Assembly (NCBI GenBank): GCA_003142595.1
Contig: PLMU01000010.1
Location: forward strand, 34,412 to 98,411
Source of the DNA: Phycisphaerales bacterium
GTDB taxonomy: Bacteria; Planctomycetota; Phycisphaerae; Sedimentisphaerales; UBA12454
Reading direction: 5' to 3'
Length of the DNA stretch: 64,000 nt
This document shows, one piece after another, positions 9,505-18,907 of the stretch. Below the pieces are notes generated by a model. It was not told the origin of the DNA and did not search any database. It saw nothing but the letters and a program-made list of their open reading frames with translations. The position numbers and the translations under genes were made by a program. Within the stretch, counting starts at the first letter, position 1; each line of letters starts with the position of its first letter.

Positions 9505-10449
9505 ATGACAGAAGAAAAACGAGAAAGAAAAAGGCATAAACGCAAGCAGACCATTGTCGAACAATGGCTGGTATATGTTCTGCTGCGGATATTTTTGTTT
9601 TTTGTCTGTTTGTTTCCTGTTGAAAAGGTTTTAAAGTTCGCCAAATTTCTTGGCAAGGGGTTCTGGAAGCATTATCGCAGCGGCAGAGAACGAGCCATTG
9701 AAAATCTGCGCGCAAGTTTTCCGGATAAAGACGAAAAATGGATTGAGGAAACGGGCATACGGAGTTTTGAGAATTTAGTAATGTTCGCAGTGGATGTGGT
9801 TTTTTTGCCGCGAATAATACGAAAAGATAACTGGGAACAATATTCAAGCTATAAAAATGTCGAGCGGGTCAAATGGATGATGCAGGAACATCGGCCATTG
9901 CTGCTTGTTACGCCTCATTATGGGAATTTCGAGATAATAGGCTATCTGCTTGGAGAATTTGATTTCGATATTTACAGTATCGCAAGACCGCTGGATAATA
10001 AATTTATAAATAAATATCTCTATGACGTTCGGCAGCGCAGGGGACAGAAAATAATCGATAAAAAAGGCGCGACAGAGCAGGTGGAACAAATTGTCCGACA
10101 GGGTTCGACATTGTGTTTTGTCGCAGACCAGAACGCGGGCAAAAAAGGAATTTTTGTTGATTTTTTCGGCAGAAAGGCGAGCACATACAAAAGTATAGGC
10201 CTGCTGGCGATTCAATATAATCTGCCAATCGGCATTGGGGTAAGCAGAAGAGCCGGCGATCGCTTCTTTTTCGAAATGGAGATGACAAGACTAATTATGC
10301 CGGAAGAATGGAAAGATAAAGACGACCCGCTGCATTGGATTACGCAGGAATATACCAAGGCGTTTGAAGATTCAATCCGCAAAGACCCGACGCAATACTG
10401 GTGGATTCACAGAAGGTGGAAGACGAGACCAAAAGAAGAGAGACAATAG
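9505..10449 (+). CDS. Lysophospholipid/lipid A acyltransferase (LpxL/HtrB family)
   Basis: 314 aa. N-terminal membrane segment, LLVTPHYGNFEIIGYLLG (HX4E-like), FVADQNAGKKGIFVDFFGRKAST, WWIHRRWKTRP. Confidence 0.85.
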   Translation: MTEEKRERKRHKRKQTIVEQWLVYVLLRIFLFFVCLFPVEKVLKFAKFLGKGFWKHYRSGRERAIENLRASFPDKDEKWIEETGIRSFENLVMFAVDVVFLPRIIRKDNWEQYSSYKNVERVKWMMQEHRPLLLVTPHYGNFEIIGYLLGEFDFDIYSIARPLDNKFINKYLYDVRQRRGQKIIDKKGATEQVEQIVRQGSTLCFVADQNAGKKGIFVDFFGRKASTYKSIGLLAIQYNLPIGIGVSRRAGDRFFFEMEMTRLIMPEEWKDKDDPLHWITQEYTKAFEDSIRKDPTQYWWIHRRWKTRPKEERQ

Positions 10450-10585
10450 TCGTCCCGATGCGTCGGGATCTGCGCTGCGGCTTCGACAAGATTAATTTAA
10501 AATCCGCCTCCGGCGGACAAGTTTAAGGTTTAAAATTTAAGATTTGCGGTTATAATTTCTAATAAATTATTAATCGGAGCAAATT

Positions 10586-11998
10586 ATGGCAGAGACGCAA
10601 AAAAGTCCACTAAGGGAGGGCATACGCTCCTGGGAACATCGGCTTGGCAAACCTACAAATTCTTTGGCAGTCGATTTTGTAGAGTCGCTATCGTTCGATA
10701 AGCGGCTCTATAAGTATGATATCGTCGGCTCAATCGCGCACGCAGAGATGCTAAGCGAGAGAAAACTGCTTACGAAAGAAGAATTCAAGCAGATAAAAGA
10801 CGCTCTTGTTGAAATATCTCACCAGATTTCCGAGGGCAAGTTCAAATTCGATAAGACTTATGAAGATATTCATATGGCAATCGAGGCTGCGCTGATATCG
10901 AAAATAGGCGAGGCGGGAAAGAAACTGCATACAGGCAGAAGCCGAAATGACCAGGTCGCAACGGATATGCGGCTGTGGATGCGCGACGAGATAGAATTAA
11001 TACAGGCAAAAATAGCCCTGCTGCAAAAGGCATTTGTGAAACTGGCGGAGAAATATACGGCTAATATTATGCCGGCGTATACACATATGCAGCGGGCGCA
11101 GCCGATTTCCATCGCGGCTTATCTTTTGAGTTTTGTCGAACAGCTTCACCGCGATAGTCTGCGGCTGAAAAACTGCCGACTGCTTTTAAACCTTTCGCCG
11201 CTTGGAAGCGGGGCGATTGCGGGGTCGTCACTGCCTTTGGATAGAAAACAAGTCTGCGGACTGTTGGGCTTTTCGGATATTACCTATAATACGATTGATT
11301 CGGTTTCCGATAGAGATTTCTGCGCGGAGTTTATATTCGATAGCTGTTTAATCTCGGCGCATCTGTCGAAACTGGCGGAAGACTGGATTATTTTTTCGAC
11401 GACGGAATTCGATTTTATACGTATTGACGACGCGTTCTGCACATCGTCGAGTATGATGCCGCAGAAGCGCAATCCAGATATGCTCGAATTGATTCGCGGC
11501 AAGACGGGAACGCTTTACGGTTCGCTTATGGCGATTCTTACGATATTGAAGGCGCAGCCATCGGGCTATAACCGCGACCTGCAGGAAGACAAGGTGCATA
11601 CTTTTAAGGCATCGGATACGATAGAGGCCTGCCTGGATATGGCCTGCGCGATAGTTGATAATACGAGTTTTAAACATGAGAAGATTTCGGCAGGACTTGA
11701 TAAGGGATTTCTGGACGCGACAGCACTGGCGGAATACCTTGTTAAAAAGGGAGTGGCTTTCCGGACGGCACACGGAATCGTCGGCAGTCTTGTCGCTCAA
11801 TGCGAAAAAGACGGCAAGGCTCTTGCAGATGTTTCGATAGAACAATTCAAAAAGTTCAGTAATGTTATCGGCGAGGATGTTTATCAGTGCCTGGGCAGTA
11901 AGAATGTGGCCGCTTCGTACGCAACGGCAGCGGCTGCGTCGCCGGGGCAGATGATTGAGCAGATAAATTACTGGAAAAAACAGTTCGCAAAACAATGA
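10586..11998 (+). CDS. argH: Argininosuccinate lyase
   Basis: 470 aa. HTGRSRNDQVATDMRLW, THMQRAQPIS, SSMMPQKRNPDMLELIRGKTG. Confidence 0.97.
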   Translation: MAETQKSPLREGIRSWEHRLGKPTNSLAVDFVESLSFDKRLYKYDIVGSIAHAEMLSERKLLTKEEFKQIKDALVEISHQISEGKFKFDKTYEDIHMAIEAALISKIGEAGKKLHTGRSRNDQVATDMRLWMRDEIELIQAKIALLQKAFVKLAEKYTANIMPAYTHMQRAQPISIAAYLLSFVEQLHRDSLRLKNCRLLLNLSPLGSGAIAGSSLPLDRKQVCGLLGFSDITYNTIDSVSDRDFCAEFIFDSCLISAHLSKLAEDWIIFSTTEFDFIRIDDAFCTSSSMMPQKRNPDMLELIRGKTGTLYGSLMAILTILKAQPSGYNRDLQEDKVHTFKASDTIEACLDMACAIVDNTSFKHEKISAGLDKGFLDATALAEYLVKKGVAFRTAHGIVGSLVAQCEKDGKALADVSIEQFKKFSNVIGEDVYQCLGSKNVAASYATAAAASPGQMIEQINYWKKQFAKQ

Positions 11999-12906
11999 GC
12001 GGCGGCGAAACTGAACTTGTTAAATACTTCGCGGCAAAAGGAAAATTGAGCCGGTCGAAATTCCCCATAGGTATCGGCGACGATATGGCACAAATCAAAT
12101 TGCCGAAAGGCGGGTCAGTTCTTATCACAACAGATATGCTTCTGGACGGGGTGCATTTCGATACGAAAAAAACGAGCCTTGAACAAATCGGCTATAAATC
12201 TATGGCGGCAAGTCTGAGCGATTGCGCAGCGATGGCGACAATTCCGCTTGCGGCGGTTGTTTCGGTTGGGCTGCCGAGAAATTTCGGCTCTCAAAAATTA
12301 AAAAGACTGCACAAAGGAATACTTGTTGCGATGAAAAAGTATAACTGCCCGCTTGTGGGCGGGGATATGACAAGCTGGACTAAACCTTTGGCGATTAGCG
12401 TATCGATGTTGAGTGTGCCGGGGAAAACAAAGCCTGTCAAAAGAAGCACGGCAAAAGCCGGTGATATGATTTGCGTGACGGGGACTTTGGGCGGGTCATT
12501 AGCAGGCAAACATCTTGTTTTCGAGCCGCGAATCAAAGAGGCTTTGGCGATTGCCGAGGCGGGAGCAAATTCGATGATGGATATCAGCGACGGACTGAGC
12601 ACAGACCTTAATCATATTTGCAGATTGAGCAAAAAAGGCGCAATTGTATATGCCGATAAAATTCCAGTTTCTAAAAACTCAAAAATATTAAATAACGCTT
12701 TAAACGATGGGGAAGATTTTGAATTGCTTTTCACGATGCCGCAGAAGAAATTCAAACGGCTTAAGAAACAATGGAGATTTAAAACGAAAATCACAGAAAT
12801 TGGCAAAATCACTTCAGGGAATAAAGTGAAAATAGAAATAAATAAAAAAATCAGGGTTCTTCTTCCCGGCGGATATGACCATTTAAAAGAAAATTCGAAA
12901 TCCTAA
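11995..12906 (+). CDS. thiL: Thiamine-phosphate kinase
   Basis: 303 aa. GIGDDMAQI, TTDMLLDGVHF, LVGGDMT, MMDISDGLSTDLNHIC. 4-nt overlap with argH. Confidence 0.93.
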   Translation: MSGGETELVKYFAAKGKLSRSKFPIGIGDDMAQIKLPKGGSVLITTDMLLDGVHFDTKKTSLEQIGYKSMAASLSDCAAMATIPLAAVVSVGLPRNFGSQKLKRLHKGILVAMKKYNCPLVGGDMTSWTKPLAISVSMLSVPGKTKPVKRSTAKAGDMICVTGTLGGSLAGKHLVFEPRIKEALAIAEAGANSMMDISDGLSTDLNHICRLSKKGAIVYADKIPVSKNSKILNNALNDGEDFELLFTMPQKKFKRLKKQWRFKTKITEIGKITSGNKVKIEINKKIRVLLPGGYDHLKENSKS

Positions 12907-13374
12907 ATGCGAAATTCGAAACAAATGGAAGAAATAATTTCAGATTCTGTTGAAAAGACTTTTGAGATCGGCAAAAGGATAGGTGAGTTGCTTGAGGCAG
13001 AGAAGATTGTCTGCCTGACTGGGCCTTTGGGCAGCGGCAAGACGAGCCTGGTCAAAGGTATCGCGGCAGGAATGGGAGCGACAAGGCCAAAACTTGTGAA
13101 TAGTCCGACTTTCGTGATTATCAATGAATACGAGGGCAGATTAAATATTTATCATATCGACGCATACCGAATAAACACAATCGCGGAGTTTGCGGCTTTG
13201 GGATTCGAAGATTTATCAGGACCTGAATCGGTTGTTCTTATAGAATGGGCCGACAAAGTTGCCGGGGCACTTAAAGGATTCGACTGCATATATATAGATA
13301 TGCAGCATAACGGGGTTAGCAGCAGAAAAATCAAAATCAGCGGCTTGAAAGATTCGCAAACGTTAAAAGACTGA
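12907..13374 (+). CDS. tsaE: tRNA threonylcarbamoyladenosine biosynthesis ATPase TsaE (true start possibly 12925)
   Basis: LTGPLGSGKTSLVKGIAAGMG (P-loop), SPTFVIINEYEG, IYHIDAYRI, VLIEWADK. Confidence 0.92.
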   Translation: MRNSKQMEEIISDSVEKTFEIGKRIGELLEAEKIVCLTGPLGSGKTSLVKGIAAGMGATRPKLVNSPTFVIINEYEGRLNIYHIDAYRINTIAEFAALGFEDLSGPESVVLIEWADKVAGALKGFDCIYIDMQHNGVSSRKIKISGLKDSQTLKD

Positions 13375-13638
13375 TTTTTTATCCCAATTTTGCATTTAAC
13401 TTTTTATTTTCTATATTCTCAAGGGCGAATGTATGTATATGGAAAGATATTTTCGGACTCTTATTAAATAAAAAATGAATTTTTATGGGGCGTAAAAGGC
13501 GGTTTTGAGTAAAAAAAGGCTGATTAGATAATAGATTAAGTCTAAAAGCCTGCTAACCGATAGCAGAGACAGGAAAATCGCTCTTAGTCGAAAATTAAAG
13601 AAAGTCCCAACCCTTTATCAAAATAAAGGAGAAGTAAA

Positions 13639-14088
13639 ATGAAAAAACGAAGTGGGTTTACGCTGGTTGAAATATTAATTATCGTGATTATCCTCGGCAT
13701 TCTTGTTGCGATAGTAATACCGCAGTTCAGCCAAGCCAGTGAAGAGGCGAAGTTTTCAAACCTTGTAAACGACTTGCAGACTGTCCGGTCTCAGATTCAG
13801 CTTTATAAGCTTCAACATAAAACACAACTGCCTGGAACCCAAGGGCTGACCTTTCAATTAGCAATGACTAAATATACAAATTCAGACGGTGTTCCGGCAA
13901 CGACACAATCACCGGCAGACAAGATGTATGGTCCTTACATTATGAGGATACCAACAAATCCATTCAATGACAGTAACGAAGTCCATACAGGTGCAGGCCC
14001 TAATACTTCATACGACAGCGGCTGGTATTTCAACACAACGACCGGTGGATTTAACGCAAACGATAACGCTGCTCACGCTGCACTGTAG
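13639..14088 (+). CDS. Type II secretion / type IV pilin-like pseudopilin
   Basis: RSGFTLVEILIIVIILGILVAIVIPQF prepilin N-methylation motif; GspG-like size (149 aa). Confidence 0.85.
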   Translation: MKKRSGFTLVEILIIVIILGILVAIVIPQFSQASEEAKFSNLVNDLQTVRSQIQLYKLQHKTQLPGTQGLTFQLAMTKYTNSDGVPATTQSPADKMYGPYIMRIPTNPFNDSNEVHTGAGPNTSYDSGWYFNTTTGGFNANDNAAHAAL

Positions 14089-14133
14089 AACGGGCGGCGA
14101 AACTCCGGCCGGAAAAACCGGGGAAAAGATATA

Positions 14134-14178
14134 GGCTGGTCAGTCCAGAAGTTGCGTGACTGACCGGCCATTTTTTTT
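14134..14178 (+). terminator. Rho-independent terminator after pseudopilin gene
   Basis: GGCTGGTCAGT...ACTGACCGGCC stem followed by T8. Confidence 0.8.
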
Positions 14179-14340
14179 AATTGAAAAAATCGAGGTTATT
14201 TTTTGACGCTGATTTACACTGTATAAAAAATGTTGTAAGTTCTTTGAGGTGCTAAACAAATGACTTACGACTAAAATATATATAAAATTTATCCTTTAAT
14301 ATTTATTGCATAATCAGATTATAAAGTTATATTTTTCACT

Positions 14341-14793
14341 ATGATAGTAAGAAACGCAACAGTTAAAGATGTTGAAACGATTTATTCGCTAATCAGTCAC
14401 AATGCGCAGTTTGATAAAATGCTGTTCCGCTCAAAGGTGTATATCTACGACAATTTGCAGATGTTCAGCGTTGCGGAAGTTGACGGAAATATTGTCGGCT
14501 GCTGTGCTTTGCAGGTTATCTGGTCTGATTTGGCGGAATTGAAATCGCTTGCCGTCGATGAAAAATTCCAGGGCAAGGAAATCGGGAAAGCCTTAGTTGA
14601 ACAGGCCGTCGAGCAGGCGAAAGTTATCGGCGTTCAAAAAATCTTTGCGCTGACACTTGTGCCGAAGTTTTTCGAAAAGCAGGGGTTTACTATAGTTGAC
14701 AAAAAAACGCTTCCAATGAAGGTTTGGAGCGATTGTGCCAAATGCACCAAACAGGAAAACTGTGACGAAACCGCAGTAGAAAAAGTTTTGTAG
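14341..14793 (+). CDS. GNAT N-acetyltransferase, single-domain N-acetylglutamate synthase-like
   Basis: IVGCCALQVIWSDLAELKSLAVDEKFQGKEIGKALVEQAV; C-terminal WSDCAKCTKQENCDE typical of ArgA-like GNATs. Confidence 0.75.
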   Translation: MIVRNATVKDVETIYSLISHNAQFDKMLFRSKVYIYDNLQMFSVAEVDGNIVGCCALQVIWSDLAELKSLAVDEKFQGKEIGKALVEQAVEQAKVIGVQKIFALTLVPKFFEKQGFTIVDKKTLPMKVWSDCAKCTKQENCDETAVEKVL

Positions 14794-14809
14794 GGGCAAA
14801 CCGCTTTAT

Positions 14810-15796
14810 TTACCCGACTTGTTTTCGTTCAAACAGGGCGACTGCAAGCAGAATAAAAGCCGCCGTATAAAACAGGCCGTAGATTCCGCAGGACACAATA
14901 TAGCCGTTGGTTATTGTAGCACTCTCCTCATATATGGCATCGCTAATCCAGAAAACCTGAAGGCTTGGGACTATTATTTTACCTATTTTAGCCCATAAAT
15001 GGGCGTCAGCAAGTCTGCCGAAGATATAATCGCTCACAAGGCCGAGCAAAAACAGGCCGATGCAGCTACTTAAGGTAACAAGGACGTTAAACCGGGTGGA
15101 AAACATTATTGCCGCCGCCGTAAGCACAAAAAGCGCTATCAAAAGCAAAATTGAGGCATAAATATCAAATGCCGCTATTTTATTTCCGGCAGGATTGTAT
15201 TTCCATTCATTGTCTATGAAAGCCAAAAAGGCGATTGAAATTGTCGCAAAAATAGAAATAAAAATTATGGCGGTAGAGGTGAATTTAAAATCATAAAAGT
15301 AGTTAAGGAAAGTAGTTATGACAATAGGGAGAATTATAGTAACCCCTGCACAGAGCATTACGGTCATATCGTGAGTGTCGGAGGCATTAGTTAATACGCC
15401 ATGCCTGATGGACATAAGCAGAGCTATCGTAAATATATAGTGGGCAAGGAGTAATGCGCCAATAACGCCGAAAAACTTACCTAACATGAAGATAAACCTC
15501 GGAACAGGCTTGGAAAGGGTGGTGATTATGGTTTTTGACTCAATTTCCTCGGTAATTGCTGCAGAAGCGGCGAAAATTGAGATGAACAATCCGGCAATGA
15601 ATAGCGTAGATAACCCTAATTCTCTTAAAAGCTTATTATCATCGTCCATCGTATACATTGTAAGCGATGGGTTAATAAAAAAGAGAAACACAGCCGCGGC
15701 AATAATAACTGCATAAACCGGCTGTCTGATTATCTCTACGAAAGTATTTTTAGTGATAGCAAAAAATTTGAAGAACATAATATTTTCCATTAACAA
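14810..15796 (-). CDS. ABC-2 type transporter permease
   Basis: 328 aa, six or so TM segments, ITEEIESKTIITTLSKPVPRFIFMLGKFFGV motif. Confidence 0.8.
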   Translation of the reverse strand: MLMENIMFFKFFAITKNTFVEIIRQPVYAVIIAAAVFLFFINPSLTMYTMDDDNKLLRELGLSTLFIAGLFISIFAASAAITEEIESKTIITTLSKPVPRFIFMLGKFFGVIGALLLAHYIFTIALLMSIRHGVLTNASDTHDMTVMLCAGVTIILPIVITTFLNYFYDFKFTSTAIIFISIFATISIAFLAFIDNEWKYNPAGNKIAAFDIYASILLLIALFVLTAAAIMFSTRFNVLVTLSSCIGLFLLGLVSDYIFGRLADAHLWAKIGKIIVPSLQVFWISDAIYEESATITNGYIVSCGIYGLFYTAAFILLAVALFERKQVG

Positions 15797-15921
15797 TATT
15801 GTGCTGCAAGGCTTATCAATTATAATAACGTCTTTTATGCTTGTAGTAAAGCAACTTTATTGTATACTTTGGACACGAATATGAGTTCAGATAATTTTAA
15901 TTTAAGGATAAACAAAAGGCC

Positions 15922-17958
15922 ATGATGCAGACCGAATACAGAAGGGCAGCTCACGTTTGTCTGGCAGCTCTTATATTGAGTGCGATTTTCTTTCCGGCCT
16001 GTTTTGTCCTGAGTAAAGTTACAGGAGTGTATGCACTGTTTGCATTGAGCTGGCAGATACTTGCCGCGGCAGTGATATGGGCCGTGCTTGCAGTGCAGTT
16101 CTACCAGAAGGCTCTTGCCGAACAGGAAAAACTCGATATCTCTCAGCTTGCTAAAGGCAGCGGAGGTGATACCATATTCGAGGCGCAAAAGACACATTCG
16201 GAACTTTTCGCAGTCGCGCAGAACAGGTTGAGAATTTTTGAAAAATGGTTTCTGCCGATTTTTTCAATTCTTATCGCAATATATCAGATTGCTATCGGCG
16301 CATATCTTTTAAGAAGAACCATCACAGGTCGAACCGGCGAGGAATTCAATAACCTGCTGCTGGGAGCGGTTCTGGCCGCGGCGATAGCGTTTGTCAGCTT
16401 TTTGTTTTCGCTTTACTCTACAGGTTTGTCAACCGAGGAACGATGGCGGCCACTCAAAGCCGGCGGCAGTTTCTTCATGGCAACAACGATTCTTTCTTTC
16501 GTCTGTGCGGCCGGGATGGCATTTGCGCAATTCAAAATCCAGATTGTTTTAATCGCTCTAAACTGGGTTGTGCCCAGTGTGCTCATACTCGTCGGCTGCG
16601 AAACGGCATTAAATTTCATATTCGATATATATCGGCCGCGGATTAAAGGCCAATACAGCAGCGTCGCTTTCGACAGCAGGCTTCTGGGCACTATCTCCGC
16701 TCCGCACCGTATCCTGCGGACTGTCGCAAGTGTTATAGATTATCAGTTCGGCTTTAAAGTCTCCCAGACGTGGTTTTATAAAATAGTCGAGCAGGCCGTG
16801 ATACCGCTGATAATTTTTTCAGCAATTATTCTTTATTTATTAAGCTGTGTTGCAATTATCGATCCTGAGTCGCAGGCAATAATCGAAAGATTCGGCTCGC
16901 CTGTCGATTCACAGGGCAAGGTAAGGCTCGTTGGCCCCGGAATCACTTTCAAGCTGCCCTGGCCGTTCGGAATTACACAGGAATTTCCAACAAAACAAAT
17001 CCAGGAGATATATATAGGTTATACGCCTCGTGAGGACCAGGAAGGTCAAAAGCTGCCGCTGCTGTGGAACACCGAGCATTATAAAGAAGAGTATAATCTT
17101 TTGGTCGCGACGGAAGGCATGACCTCGCAGGAAAAAGGCGCTGTGCCTGTAAGCATTATCAGGGCGTCGATACCTGTGCAGTATCGTGTCGTTGACCTTT
17201 ATAAATATTTGTATAATCACGCCGACAGCGAAGATGTCTTAAAAGCGATTTGCTATAAAGAGGTGGTGCAATATGTAGCGGGAGCCCATATTGAACCTGA
17301 AGACGAAAGCGTCAGCAAAGAAGAAAGTATGCTTGGGGCAGGCAGAGAAAAAGCCGCCGCGATAGTCGCTAAAAATATCCAGCAGCAGGCCGACAAGCAG
17401 GGGCTGGGCGTGGAAATAGTATTTATGGGCTTCGAAGGTTTTCATCCGCCGCCGGCAGTGGCTCAGGATTTTCAGGCGGTCAACGGAGCGGTGCAAAAGA
17501 AGCAGGCTTTGATACTTGAGGCGATATCGCGAAGAGACAGGATTTTTACCGGCAATGTCGGCTCAGTCAAACAGGCGATAGCATTACATGAGCTTGCCGC
17601 CAAATATATGCAATCGCCGCAAAAAGGCCCGGAGTACGATAAAATAAAACTCCAGCTTGATAAGGCGTTTGACGGCGCAAGCGGCGAACTGTTTGCCAAA
17701 CTAAGGCAGGCTCAAAGTTATGCGTATGAAAAGGCAACGCTGGCGAAAGCCTCCGGTGAAAGATTCAGTCAGCAGTTGAAAGCATACCAGGCATCCAAGA
17801 GAATTTATATGCATGAGCTTAAAATGAGTATGCTGGAAGAGTCTCTGCCAGGCATAAGAAAATATATCGTTTTCCCGGGCGGCGATAAAGAGGTAACAAT
17901 TGTTGACCTGCAGGAAAAACTTGTTCCGAGCCTCTATGATGTTGGGACGGGCAAATAA
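15922..17958 (+). CDS. Multi-TM SPFH/Band-7 domain protein (HflK-like)
   Basis: 678 aa. TM-rich N-terminal half, then DPESQAIIERFGSPVDSQGKVRLVGPGITFKLPWPFGITQEFPTK (SPFH). Confidence 0.75.
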   Translation: MMQTEYRRAAHVCLAALILSAIFFPACFVLSKVTGVYALFALSWQILAAAVIWAVLAVQFYQKALAEQEKLDISQLAKGSGGDTIFEAQKTHSELFAVAQNRLRIFEKWFLPIFSILIAIYQIAIGAYLLRRTITGRTGEEFNNLLLGAVLAAAIAFVSFLFSLYSTGLSTEERWRPLKAGGSFFMATTILSFVCAAGMAFAQFKIQIVLIALNWVVPSVLILVGCETALNFIFDIYRPRIKGQYSSVAFDSRLLGTISAPHRILRTVASVIDYQFGFKVSQTWFYKIVEQAVIPLIIFSAIILYLLSCVAIIDPESQAIIERFGSPVDSQGKVRLVGPGITFKLPWPFGITQEFPTKQIQEIYIGYTPREDQEGQKLPLLWNTEHYKEEYNLLVATEGMTSQEKGAVPVSIIRASIPVQYRVVDLYKYLYNHADSEDVLKAICYKEVVQYVAGAHIEPEDESVSKEESMLGAGREKAAAIVAKNIQQQADKQGLGVEIVFMGFEGFHPPPAVAQDFQAVNGAVQKKQALILEAISRRDRIFTGNVGSVKQAIALHELAAKYMQSPQKGPEYDKIKLQLDKAFDGASGELFAKLRQAQSYAYEKATLAKASGERFSQQLKAYQASKRIYMHELKMSMLEESLPGIRKYIVFPGGDKEVTIVDLQEKLVPSLYDVGTGK

Positions 17959-17998
17959 CAATAGATATGATATCAACGAAAGTTAAGGATATAGCAGT

Positions 17999-18904
17999 AT
18001 GAAAAATTTTGCGGTTATAGTTCTGGTTGTCCTGATTGTCGGGATTATGATGCTCTATCTGGTCTCGTTTCAGGTTCGCCAGTCAGAAATGGCGCTGGTT
18101 CTTACCTTCGGCAAACCCACCCGGCCGATAACTGAGCCGGGCTGGAGATTAAAATGGCCTGCCCCAATTCAGACGCTGGTCAAATACGATGCAAGGCAAT
18201 TGCTCTTTGAAGGTGTCGAAGAAGAAACGGTTACAAAAGGCGGAGAACCAATTATTGTTCAAACTTATATTGTGTGGCGAATCGCCGAGCCGATTAAATT
18301 TCGCGAGGCTGTGCGGGATGTACCGGCAGCCGAAAAACTGCTTAAAAGCCGGCTCCGCGATGTGCAGAATAAGGTTGTCGGAAAACATTATTTCAGCGAG
18401 TTTGTCAACACCGACCGGGGCCAGATTAAATTCGGCGATATCGAAAGTGAAATGGCTCAGCTTATCGATGAGCCGGTAAAAGCGGCTTATGGCATTAAGG
18501 TCGAATCTGTCGGAATTAAGATGCTCAAGGTGAGCGAAAAAGTTACGGAAGATGTATTTGCCCGGATGAGAGCCGACAGGAAACGCAAAACCGAGGCCAC
18601 TTTAGCGCAAGGCAGTGCCGAGGCGACACGAATAAAAAGCGATGCCGATTCGAAGATTACTGAACTGATGGCGGCCACCGAAGCCAGGGCAAAGGCTATC
18701 CGCGGCGCCGGCGATGCCGAGGCGGCACAGTATTATAAAATGTTAGAGGCCGACCCGGAATTCGCAATGTTCCTTCGTGAAATTGAAACTCTGAAGAAAA
18801 CCCTTAAGGAAAGAACGACCGTTGTTTTGCCGGCCGATGCCGAGCCTTTCAAACTGCTTAAAGAAATGCCGAAACTTGAACCTAAACAAGGTGCGACTAA
18901 ATAA
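17999..18904 (+). CDS. SPFH domain protein (HflC-like)
   Basis: 301 aa. One N-terminal TM, VRQSEMALVLTFGKPTRPITEPGWRLKWPAPIQTLVKYDAR, coiled-coil after SPFH. Confidence 0.8.
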   Translation: MKNFAVIVLVVLIVGIMMLYLVSFQVRQSEMALVLTFGKPTRPITEPGWRLKWPAPIQTLVKYDARQLLFEGVEEETVTKGGEPIIVQTYIVWRIAEPIKFREAVRDVPAAEKLLKSRLRDVQNKVVGKHYFSEFVNTDRGQIKFGDIESEMAQLIDEPVKAAYGIKVESVGIKMLKVSEKVTEDVFARMRADRKRKTEATLAQGSAEATRIKSDADSKITELMAATEARAKAIRGAGDAEAAQYYKMLEADPEFAMFLREIETLKKTLKERTTVVLPADAEPFKLLKEMPKLEPKQGATK

Positions 18905-18907
18905 AAT

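Noticed and set aside
11348-11995. 215-aa minus-strand ORF in argH
   Set aside because: Antisense shadow ORF; argH is unambiguous on the plus strand.
13375-13638. c-di-GMP (GEMM) riboswitch upstream of the pilin
   Set aside because: Pilin context is suggestive, but I could not match the conserved GEMM core by eye; kept only as an unspecified structured leader.
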